From the NCBI GenBank assembly GCA_029931535.1, contig JAQPZY010001232.1, positions 1,054,001 through 1,118,000 of the forward strand: a stretch of 64,000 nucleotides of DNA, in the 5' to 3' direction. This DNA comes from Margaritifera margaritifera. Taxonomy: Eukaryota; Mollusca; Bivalvia; Unionida; Margaritiferidae. Made by a program: the position numbers and the translations under genes. This document shows, in pieces, positions 22,301 to 34,700 of the stretch. The first letter of the stretch is position 1; each line of letters opens with the position of its first letter. The notes beneath the pieces are model-generated. The model ran no database searches. It had not been told where the DNA came from and saw nothing but the letters and a program-made list of their open reading frames with translations.

Positions 22301-25300
22301 CACCATAACTAAAAATAGAAAGACCTTTTAACAATTTCTTAAAAACTGCTCAACAGAATTGACAGCAGCATGGCAAGGAGGGCTTTCAACATTTCTTCAA
22401 GTGATGTCAGTTCAACAGAATATATTGGTGAAGAGCGATTTGAGGCCCACATGGACTAGAATCTTCTTGTGATATTTTTCTTGAAAAGTAGCTATTCATT
22501 TTGAAGAAAAAGTGCTTTGATAGCTTACCACATGCCCATTGAAACATGAAAAACAAGAATGTCCACAACCTAGACACAATAATAATTTGTGCATTTCATA
22601 TTGTAACCATTTAAAGTTGTCAAAAGATGGTACATCAGTAATTAACAATTTTTGACATCACTGTACTTCAGACAGTATTTTAAATTCTTCATGTTCACAA
22701 CTTTTATGCTCAACAATCACCAAAATTATTAAGAACTATGCAAAATGTACTGAAAAAATTGGTGTTCAAAATCATCCTGCTTTTCCTAGATTCAGTGGCA
22801 ATACATTTTTCTATACAACAACTCGTATTGTTAATAAAAATATTTTCATAATTTGGTTGTTGATACCAAAAAAATGTTGCATTTTACAAGAGATTGGTTG
22901 TGTATCTTTCATGCTATGTAAAAAGGACAATCGGTCCCATACGTAAAATATCTATAGCTTCTTATTTTTATGTTCACTTGGATTGAAGAATTACAAAGAA
23001 CTGGAACCTCTTTGGGGTTAGAGAAGCAAAAAGTAAAATAATCTTCAAACTTCAGATGGAATAATTTGAATACAATTACAGAATGTTGTCGTTTCCTTTA
23101 TGAGGATTCATTTCATAAATGGCATACAGAACAGTCATTTAAATCAAAGATCTCTTTAATTCCTGTTCATTGCAATCTTCATTTTGATCAGCTACAAGTA
23201 CATACAATCCAAAAAGAGCAACAGAAAACTGATACACAGCCCTCTGATTAGGCCATGTTTCAAATATTCTCTGTTTACGGCAGGGGGGGCTTTAAAAAAC
23301 CTGGATCAGTAGATAGGGCTGTCAACGGGTACCCGGGTAACCGGGTACCCGACCGTAGTGAAAAACCCGGGCATTGAAAATTAATGACGAGAATCCGTTC
23401 ACAAAAATAATTTTTCGAATACACTATCAAAATATCATATATCATCAGCAGTATGCTGGTCTGAGTTGCAGCTCCAGTCTATATTTAGGAGTAGGACCAC
23501 CCGTCATGCATCAGCGGCCCACTACTAAATGGCTGCTGCATGCTGGGCTGTGCGAACAGCTTCACAGTTCAAAACAACACTAATATGTAGACTACTCGTG
23601 TTAACATATCACTTCAGCGACTGCGTGGTCACGTGGTGTCGCTGGTATGTACCAGTGATACCACGTGACCATGCAGTCGCTGTAGCCCTGTTTGCTGTGT
23701 GCAAAATGATGTAAATAGTCCGTTCGTTTTGTGACCCTACAACAATCAAGGTTTGTGAAAATTTGACAGTGAGGTAACTAGGGTTGTACATGTCTTTCAT
23801 GTTCTAACGAGTACCCGGTTACCCGTTAAACGGCGCAACGGGTACCCGGGTGAAGTTTTCCGTGGTTTTTGACAGCCCTATCAGTAGATAGGCTCTTTTA
23901 AAAGAAATGTTTAATACACGAATTTGTATCTTCTCTGTTTGTTTATATTGTCAAACTGAAGAGCTACAGAGTATTTGGAGTTGTTAATACTAAATACCGA
24001 AATAAAATTTTAAAAAAAATGAAACAGACCAGATGTGAAAATTTCCAGAAATAATGTTCACTCAGAAATATGTCAGAAAAAAAATGGAGTTGCAAGATTT
24101 TAGAAGGTCGGTCAGATTGCAGGAAACAGAGATGTTTTTAATTGGCCCTAATAATTGCTGTATAAATAACAGATAAATGTCCCATATGTATTAATAAACT
24201 TAAATCTCTTAGTATTTTTTCAGTAATGGCTAATTCAGACAAGTACTTTTTGTGTCCTCATTTTAACCGTTTACTTGATTTTTATCATTATTTTAACCAA
24301 ATATTTTTATATACTTGCCAAAAGTGGAACTTATAATTTTAAGATGTACGTCCATCTGTACATCAATCTGTTACCTTTAAATATGTCTGCAGTAAGGTGG
24401 AGCATATTATGTTGTTTGTTGATCAATCTTTAAACCAGTTTTGTTTACATGCATTAATTTGAGTTGTCCACCATCTACAGTTATCAAACTTTGTGGATGG
24501 CTTCTGCTTGGGGTAAGGAAGAACCCTGTTTATTCGGAGTCTGATGTAAAAAGGTAAAGGTCGCATAAAAACTTTAAATTTAGACCACTTAACGTGAGCA
24601 AGGTTTGTGGAGGGCTTGCGCTTAAGGTATAGAAGAGGTCTATTTTTTGGGGGGGGTCAAAAGTCAAGGCCATTGTGACTCAAAGAAAAATTGGTTTTGC
24701 AGAATAACATTTGCTTTAGAGTAAGTTCCTTGACCAAACTTTAGATGGCTTGCACTTGGGATAATAAAGAAACATATAGATTCTTGGGTCTAAAGGTCAG
24801 AGGTCATGGTCATTGTACATCTAGAAAATAATGGTTTCTGCATATGAAGTTTAGCTCAAGACAGCATACTTTGACCAGAGGTCGAGGTCATTGAGACCTG
24901 TTGATGAATAAACTCTGTGTTAACCACACTCGACAGGTGTATAATATGCCATCTTCGGTACTCCTGCTTTTTTTTTCTTCAGGTTACCAATTTGCAAAAA
25001 TCTAAGGATTTGACAAAAAATTTTAAAAAATTGTTTGCCCATAGATCACATCATGTTTTAGCCATACTAAACAGCATATAATGTAATGCAACATATCAGC
25101 TTCTAAAATTTAATCCGTCTTTTAAATTTCTTGAGGCATTGCCTCAAAATCACCAGTAATTGCATGCCTTTAGCTTGCACTGGTCATGTTAAAGATTCTA
25201 TATTTAATTTTAAAAAAATTGTATTCCACAAGCTGTGATGAAGAAAAATAAACTACCACAGGTTTGTAATTCGGACAATTATCATTTGTAATTTTCTTAG

Positions 25301-28300
25301 TATATTTGATATTGTATAAGACAGTTCTTCTTGCATTTCAGAGTAAGATAGTGAGGGTGTTGAACCTTTGGCAGAAGAATGGAGTATTTCCCAGTGAAAT
25401 TTTACAGCCACTACTAGACCTTGCTGCAGACCCTAATAGTCCAGAACTTGTTGCAAATGGTAAATTTGAAGCTTTGAACAGTGTGATTGCAGTTTGTAGT
25501 ATTTCCTACAGGCTGTTTTAGATGGTGCAGCACAATGATCCATATCATTGGTGACATAGCACAATTTTCACATACCATGTAAGCCTTTTACCATCTAAAA
25601 TTACATTTCCATATCTTTCCTGTTGTATGCCATTTTCCATTTCCAAATCTTGATACAGTTTTCTTAACAGGTATACTGCGTATGTTGTTTCCCTTGCATT
25701 GAGACTGGACCAGTAAGGCTTGTCTCCATGATCAGATCTCATTATTTCATTGTATTGTTTGATGTTGATTCAGTACATTTAATTAATAATAGATTGACAT
25801 TTAATAATTTTCAAAATGCTAACTTATCTTTTAACAGACTTGACAAAATAAAGGTAAATAAACGGGCAAGTAAAGGTAAACCACTGATTTTGTACTGGGT
25901 GCATTTGTAATGGAACTATGAAATGAATTCACCATCACAATGGCTTTTAGTTTTTGGAAGCATTAGACTACCGAGTTCTTGACTCTACCATGCATACTGT
26001 ACAAATTGCATGAATTAAAATTAGATATTTTCAACCCATCTTGTAGCGAGAGCTAAAGCCTTAATTTAACACAAAACCCAAGTCATCACTCCACCTGCCC
26101 ATAGTTTCATTGAGACATCATTGAATAATATTTCTCGTTTTTCATAACCACAATGAAATTTTACAGGGGTGGATGCATAGATCCTGCAAATATGCAAGTG
26201 GATTTAAAGTTATTTGTATTCAAATGTGAGAAAGCTCTTTTAGTATGCCCAGTTGCCAGTGATTTTACATAAACAAACGGTGTCTATGAACAGACCTGCA
26301 TAAGAAGTTAATCTAAACGAGAAAAAGAATTTACAATACAGCACAATACAATAGATTTACAAAAGTTATAAAAAAAATACACATCTGGCCTAAAAGAACT
26401 GCATAGACTTTATTCAGAAACATTCAATCATTCTGTTTTATTTTACATCTGATTTCAGCTATTTAACATTCTGATAATTTTAAAAGTTGACCACTGCAGG
26501 GCATAGTTGCTTAACCTCTTGCCATTTAATCCTTCATTTAATTAATCCATTTCCAATCCATTGCATTTCATGTCTTTCTGCTACTTAGTATTGCAGATGA
26601 CATACTGTGATTGTCATTTTATGCCGCCATTGCTTGAAGTTGGTGATCTTCATTTGATCATGCCCATTCATCCATCCATCCTGAGAAACTTGTTCACACG
26701 ATTGTGCAAAAACCAGTCAGTGTAGACAGATGAAATTTTGCTTGCATATTTGTATCAATATCTACATGATGATTGGATTTTCAGACCATTCTAGCAAATT
26801 GTAAAAAAATTTATTTACACATTTTGCAACTTTTTGGACATTTTTTTTTTTAAAGCTTAGTTGGTAAGAATAAGGAAAACTCACTTGAGGCAGACAAATT
26901 AAATTTGATAGGCATATTTGTAATGTTCTGTAGAAGATCCGATTAGATTTTCATGCAAATAGAGCACTTTTTTACATTTTCTACATTGGCATTTTACAAC
27001 AACGATTTGTTTTTATTTTATGGGATTTTTTTGGCTACCTTTTCTATTTAATACATTAGCTTGAATTGCAAGTGCCCTTCTGATGGCAGAATGTGCTTCT
27101 TACCCAGCAAAGCATGTGTCGGGTGGTCATCAGAGCAAAATTTTACTATGCCCTTTTCAAGGCCTGTTGGAAATGCTAGTTTTGGTAGGAATGTTCACCA
27201 TTTTATATTTTTAAAAATTATTTTGGATTTCTGCAAAAAACATTTTCCTGGATAAAGTATTTATCTGTAGGCTTTTACAGGCTAATGCAAAATAAACTGT
27301 TGCACCAAAAAGATTTAAAACTCACTCACATCAACCCATTCCCTAATTGTAATATATGATAAGTGATGAAATTTATTAATTGATAGCTACTTTCTTTTTA
27401 TCAAAATAGAAAGTTGGTTTCTTGGTAGCAGGTTCACAAGGACAAGAAATCAATCAGATACAGAATCACGTGAAATAAAATGTTTTGGGTAACGCTTCCA
27501 GTAGTATGGTTATAACTGTTTATAATGTAATGGATTTATGAAAATTTATTCAAGAATGGTGCATTTGTGTTATTACTTATTCTGATGTTCCTAAACTGCA
27601 TTCTTTGTCTTTTCAGTGCAAATGGCTGTGGATAAAGTGATGGGATCAAGCCAGAAGGCACCTGGACAACAAATGGGGGACGACATGGCTGAAGCTAAAA
27701 CGGGGGAAATGGAAACAAACCTTGTGTCAGCTGATAATGTGCTAGCCACACAGAGTGACATGCTTAACACTGTCAACCAGCTTCTTAAGCAGACTGAATC
27801 GGTAATCTATTCATGTTTGGGACTGTTCCATTTCAATCTGCCTGGAGAGCTTATGGTATGGTCTGTTGTCGGTCATCTATCCATCCGTTAACACAAGTTT
27901 GTTATTGCTACTCATCCTAACCTACTTGGAGGATTGCAGTAAAACTTTACACACACATTCATTCCAAGGTCTAGTTGGTCCAAAATGAAAATAGTGATGC
28001 TCAGACATTCAATATGGCCATCACAACAGCCAGCTTTAAAATGTTGTTGCTACTCCTCCTGAATGGATGGTCAAATCGACATGCAGTTTTCACTTTAAAA
28101 AAAACTTCTTATGATTAGTTGGTCCCAAATGAAAATGGTGCTGATCTGATGTCCAATATGGCCACCACGGCAGTCATCTTGAAAATCTTGTCCTAAACAG
28201 AAAGTCATATCAGCATGGAGTTTTCACAAGAAGACGTCTTATGGTGTCTAGTCGGTCTTAAATAAAAATTGTGCCCATCTGATATCCAATATGGCTGACA

Positions 28301-31300
28301 CAGCCACTGTCTTGAAAATCTTATTTCTTCGCCTTCTAGATGGAAAGACATATCAACATTGGGTTTTCACCAGAAGACTTATTTTGATGTCTGCTTGGTA
28401 CTAAATGAAAATGGTGCTGATTTGACATCCAGTATAGTCTTACCAGCGGCCCTAGTTTTTCCTATTTATCCTACTTTTTTGTCAGACTCCCAATTTTTTC
28501 CTAATTTTTCCAAAAGGGCCCTACTATCCCTACATTTTATAAATTTTATGTTGAAAGTTTATTATACACTGCATGAATGGCCATAGGAAAGTGAATTCAT
28601 GTATGGTCTCTGTGATGTGGAGCAGGGTTTAGAATCTTTATGTGCCTTTTTAGGTCATTGCATCATGTATTTGAGCCATGTGACTTCAAATAAGCACAGC
28701 AGAACCTACATGTTGTAGTTAATTAAGACTGATAGGAATATCTAGATTACATTATTTTAATTATGAATAGGTACAAATATTTAATCAACTGCCACTGGAA
28801 CAAGCAATTTAATTTTTTTTAGTTTCTAAAGCATCACTAAAACACGAGAGTTCAAGACACTAAAGATATTTTGAAACAGCTCCTGTAAATGGACATGAGA
28901 ACAAATGCACAGATGTCTTCACACCATAGTGGTCATCTGTTCAAAAAATATAGGTACTAATGTTCAGACAAGTAACCTCAGTTTTATAATTACGTTTTGA
29001 GGGGACAATTTAAAACTTAACCTAAATCTTTTGGACTTTGTAAATTTTTGGTGAAGTTTTGGAGATAAAAACAATTAAATTGCTTGTTATAGTGGCAGTT
29101 GATAAATATTTGTAATTACAATAATGTATCTAGTTACTCCTATCAGATGCATTTGATAACATTGTATTGTTTCTGCTATGCTCATTTCAAGTCATGTGGC
29201 CATAATACATGGTATAATGACCAAAACGGATGCATAAACCTTATTAATATAGACACGTAAAGGCAACCTGGACTAAAGAGACAGTTAGTAGGCGAGTAAA
29301 AGCATGCTATAGTTCAAGCTTACGAAGGTAAGTCAAGTAAAGGTTTTATTTATTTCAGTTATTTACATACATTCATTCTAATTTTTATTATAAAATGTCC
29401 ATTTTGTTCCCAACTTTTTCCCCACTTGTTTTTAAAAAGTAGCCCTACTTTATCCCAACATCTTCACAACAGGTTGCTAGAAAGACTGGCAGTATGGCCA
29501 CCATGGCAGCCATCTTGAAATCTTGTTATTGCTACTCCCAAATTGAAAGTTATAATATCATGTTGTTTTCACAAGAAGATTTACTATGATATTTAATTGG
29601 TCTTAAATGAAAGTTGTTCTGATCTGACCTCAAATATAGCTGCTTCAATGAAGCTGTTGAAAATCTTGTCACAAATTCTTGTGAATGGATTCTCATATCA
29701 GCATGGGCTTTTCACCAAAAGGCTTTGTATCCTCGAAGCTTTTTAAAGCACAAATTGTGATCTTTGAGTCACAAATAGAAATGCAGTCTATCCACCAACC
29801 CAACTAATCAATCCCTAGAAGTAATCCTGTGTGAAAGAAATTTAGCAGTAAAAAGTAAAGTACTAATTTAAAAGTGTGAACGATGAGTAATAAACTTGTG
29901 GTTCGAAGTACTGAATGTTATAATTGTTAGCCTTTCTTAAAATTCAGATTGAAATGGAGTTTTATTCTTAAGAAGTTTGGAGAAAAACGAGCATAATGTT
30001 TTACAAGTTGAGGTGTGTGTGTGTTCATGAGAGAGTGAACAAATTCATGCAGTGCATATGAATAAAGAAGATTTGGCAATATATCAGTTAACTTGTGTCT
30101 TGGTTTTCCATAATAGTTGTAACTTATTTTGACCAATTTTTTTTTTCTGCCACTAGTTTGAGGAAGGATATTGTCACTAGGTTTAAATACATTTTCAAAT
30201 ACCAAGAATCTCTGACACATTTTGAAATTACTGTACATGTAAGTCTCATGTAAAGATTCATTTTCATGTTCTGAGAATCTTTGAGGATTGAATGGTTGAA
30301 TACGTTCATTTTTCAAAATAATTCATGTATTGATTTATGCTTAAATTCACTTGAACATACTGATCTTGCCCATGCCCATGGGGAACAAAAGATAAACCCC
30401 TTCCACAATATATAGAACATCAAGGCAGTTAGAGTTTCACTGCCAGTCTGTGTGGTGCCAGTCTCTGATCTTGGCTGCTCTAATTTAGTGTCACGAGAAG
30501 CCATATATGAACTTGTTCAAGTTGACCTTGATGCATGCTACTTGTTATAACTATAGTATAGTATGTATAGGGTTTAGCAGCACCTGTTCTGACTTCTTCC
30601 CTGTGAGATGCAAGTATTTTGACTTGAATTGCATGAAGAAACTGTATGATGATGTACTACTGGAGAAAATTTTGGACTTTTTAAGGGAATGCGGTTGATA
30701 AATAAAATGTTGACCATATGTTTTAAGGAATTTTTATGTTGTCTTCATTTTATTTTTTCTTACTTACATTTTACAGTATTATAGCATCTTAATGTTTTAT
30801 ATTTAATCTTGTTGTACTTCATGTTTACATTTATTTTGGATGGGCTTGTGCAATCCATTTTTAAGTTTTTTTAACTATACCTTTATTTGGTGTCATACAG
30901 CCACTATTGTGATGAGGTGCCATAAAACGGTACTACATACATACATGAACAACAGATCAGCACAAACTTCGCTTGCCAACTCTTGTTATAACTACTTCCC
31001 TTAAATAGAGGAGCTTTTTATTTCTATTATGCCTGCACATAGAGATCAAGTAATCATTAACCTGTTTTTGTCTTTTCTGTTTTTCTTTTAGAAATATTTT
31101 TATCTATACAGTTCTGTGCAAGAGGTAAAACAATGTAACTAGAGAATATGTCAGATGAAGAAAAATGACAATAAAAAACATACAGATGAGTTGGTAGCTC
31201 TGTTACTAAAGCAAACTATGGTCATTCACGCGGGAGAGTCAGCAGTAGAGATTTGTCGGAAACCTGGTGCAGTGCATTACACGCTGAACTTGATGATTGG

Positions 31301-31714
31301 TGTGAACAGTGTTGCTTATACAAATGTAGTGCCAGGGGCAACATGTACTTGTGACAAATACTTTGAATTGATATCCTGTGTTATGTACAGGTGATATTTT
31401 TGTTGTGGGAAACTGTTTGACACACCCCAATAGGGATGAACAGGTGTTGTCATGATTCTTGATGAACCAATGCATTCAGTATGTGTTTACTCCAACTTGG
31501 TGTCCGGATCTAAACATGGTAGAACTGTGCTTTTGGCATATTAAAACTCTTTTCAAACAAGCAAGCTACTAAGAAATGGCGAGATAGAATCGGGAATTTG
31601 CAATATGCCATGCAGTAAATTTTATCGTGTAAGGGGACACACCGGTTACTTTCATTGTGTAAGCTACCTTCACTTTAAAATTAAAAAGATGAATAGTTTC
31701 TGCCATAATTTGTT

Positions 31715-31761
<47 letters not shown>

Positions 31762-34700
31762 GTGGGTGTTACCAATAGTTTTCCCCCTTTTTTACTTTTT
31801 AAAACTTGTGCCTGTGAGATTTAAGTACTGTTTGTGTACTGTATCTCCAAACTGCATTAACATTACCACCTTCTTTGGGTGTGAGGTTGAGTCAGTCTTG
31901 CTGACATGGTTTGCTGCTTTGGTACATACAGATTGGTTGATTAGGTGCCATCTTAGGCCAAATCAAACTGAAGACTGGGCTCAGGAAAAAATTTCCCGAA
32001 CACAGCTCCCAGGGACAAGTGAGTTGCAAGAGTTACATGTCCCTGTCCCCAGGATACTGAACACGGTACACTTCTCCACTACACTGCTTACGCTTTTGCT
32101 AAAGAACCACGTGTACATGATGCAAGTTTGATACTCAGATGGGTCAAAATCATGAAAATATTATGTTCTAATACAAGGCTCCAGAGATAAACATATAATG
32201 AGACAAGGTTTGTAACTCAAGAAATTGCAGTTGCACACATAACCCTTGATTTCTTAGTGGTATTCACGTTTACAGTGAAACATTTAAGTGATCTCATTGT
32301 CATCATTTTCCTTTTCAGTGAGCGATCACACATCTTTATGAGTTAAATATGGAAGAAGATACTAAACGGAGAATGTCAAAATTTTATGATTTTCGTTTAA
32401 TCTGACTTTGTTACTCTTGCCCCTGCTCACCAGTATTTTCAAGACTGCAGCTTTATTAATAAATTGTTATGCTAAAGTAAAGGTGCCAGCATATATCTAT
32501 ATAAGTATGCAATTGCTTTTCACAAGACAAGTGTCAGTAATATGCATTTGAAAGAAGAATTTCATTCGTCTCAATTTCCACCAACTTTTGTAGTAAATGA
32601 TCCATTTTGGTCAAACCTCCATTCTAGAGAGCTACTCATGGGTGCCATAAAAAAAGACGAGTGCTGAATGGCCAAAAGTACAGGAACATTTCTAGGCCAT
32701 TACCCCAACTAGATTTTGACCAATCAACTGTTGTCTCGACATCAGCTTTATAAGTAGATCACAATAGCATGTATTGTGTGAAAGTTGGTGGGAATTGGCT
32801 GAGACACTTATAATACTCATTTTGAATGTAAGTTGGCAACATTTTTCTTATGAAAAGTAATTGCATATTTATACAGATATATGCTGGCATCTTCCCTTTG
32901 GCATGGCAATGTATCAATAAAGCTTCAGTCTTGAAAATACTGGTGATTTGCGGCAACTGTAACATTGCCTGACCAGATGAAAAATCAAAAATTGTGACAT
33001 TCTCTGTGTCTTAAATTATCAGAGGTCCATCTCATAAAGATGTGTGATAGTTCATTGAATGGGAATCTTTCTCCACATCAAAATGATGCCTAAATTATTG
33101 AAAAGTGTCACTGTATATGCAAACACTACAAAGAAATCGAGGGTTAAGTGTGAAACTGCAACATAGTATGTTCGTAATATTTACCCATTTTAGTATCAAG
33201 TTTATGTCGGGTACCTGTTTTTTTAAAAAAAAAATGAAGTTGTTTTCCTTGCAACGTGTTCTAGACTGACAACAAGTAGGCAGATTAGGCCAAATGTTAA
33301 GTGATGTTGAACTTCGGCTCTTGGTAAGGGTAGAAAATGCACTCTGGATTTGATTGTGAATCTACTTGGCCCAGTGACAAGTATGTAGTAAAGTTACTCG
33401 GCCCAGCCAATTTATACCCAGTCAGGATGAGTGGACAAGGGATTTTCCTGAGCCCTGGAAGATAAAAGAATTAATGGAATAGCCTTAAGGATGGTGTAAA
33501 ATTTTGTAATTGAATAGAAACTTAATTTTTAATTTTACTTCATTGTTGGCAACTGCATGTTTTTATATTTTATAATCCAAATTTTAAAAGTGCCTGGTGC
33601 CATTTTTATCAGTACTAAAATTGATGAATATGCCTCTGGTGAGGGAGGGTTTCTGTCTTCATATATGGATTATTGTTCATTGAGTCTTTTAAGTTGTGGT
33701 TTGTAGCAACCACAAAAACCAAAAACAGGATACTGCACAAATAAAAGTAAAGTTACATTAGGTTTAATTTTAGCACAAAACTAACAATGGTTTAAAGTAA
33801 GTGGTTTCCACTAGTTTATATTTACCAGATTGGGTTTTCTGTCTTCAAGGTCAAGGCTCAATATTTACAGTTTTCCATTACATCCTTGCTCACTTCTCTG
33901 GTTTTCATTGAAGTTCATCATGTAGTATACAATATAATTATGATAGTCAAAGAATTCAATATTTCTGATGTACGTGCTGTGTCTGTATATTCAGGGTCCA
34001 ACAACCTTAGGCCAACAGCAGCAACAGTTACAGCAGCTTCAGCTCCTACAACAACAGCTAATTCAACAGACCCAGTTGATGCAAAACCAGCCTTCCAACG
34101 TCCAGCAGTCCACTCCCATGATTGACAGCAACCTTCTTGCCCAAATACAGGCTCTCACCAACCAGCTCCTGTCAAAGACTGAGGCTGCCAAGCCACCAGA
34201 ACCTGGTGGATTCAACACAGTAAGTAGAATCAACTGGAAGAATATATACAAATATTTTTTTTCTTAACTATCAGTTTAGGCACAGAACACAAAGCCTGAA
34301 GAAATCTACTAATGTATATTTTACAAGAATATTTTAATGGTAAATGCATCTTTTATGATGGAAATTAAGTCAGTTGCTTAAAAACGTTCACCAACAAATT
34401 AATAATTTTAATTATGTTCAAAGTTGTATAACACACAGCTTTTCAAAGGCATAACAGATATGCTAAACCCATTGTTTAGTTGTTTTTAATTGTAGCAACA
34501 GATGAATGACTGATTTTAATTGTAATGCTGAAACACAGCATTTAATTAAAATTATGCTTTATTGCTAGAAGATTAATATTTATATTCTTATTCTCCTGTG
34601 ATCTATTAGAAATATCAGTTGGCAAAATTGTGGCTTATAGATTTCAATGCATTATTGACCTTTTGAACAAGTCAATCAATCTTATTTGGTATGACCATAT

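Larger units (their letters stand above)
21448..25341 (+). other. SCAF8 intron 3
   Basis: 3.9 kb. It contains a family A repeat array (21840-22470), a hAT-type element with internal palindrome (23314-23880) and a family F array (24340-24960). The rest is AT-rich with no gene seen. Confidence 0.8.
27802..33994 (+). other. SCAF8 intron 5
   Basis: 6.2 kb. It holds a family B array split by a 1.05-kb insertion (27835-29745), a Tc1-like transposase relic (31150-31690), a CT microsatellite (31719-31757), and a 736-bp foldback (32319-33054). Fragments at 33300-33470 end in TGAGCCCTGG, resembling a hAT terminus. 29750-31080 shows only unrecognised ORFs, the longest 30316-29927 (minus). Confidence 0.75.

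Noticed and set aside
25460..25521. Short CID-only isoform by read-through of exon 4
   Set aside because: The in-frame stop at 25521 is what chance predicts in AT-rich intron, and no poly(A) signal is placed convincingly just after it.
29927..30316. 129-codon minus ORF in SCAF8 intron 5 as a nested gene
   Set aside because: No recognisable domain, no start context or splice support, composition like the intron. Kept only as an unassigned stretch.
31569..31775. Arg-Glu repeat ORF on the minus strand
   Set aside because: Produced by the (CT)20 microsatellite.
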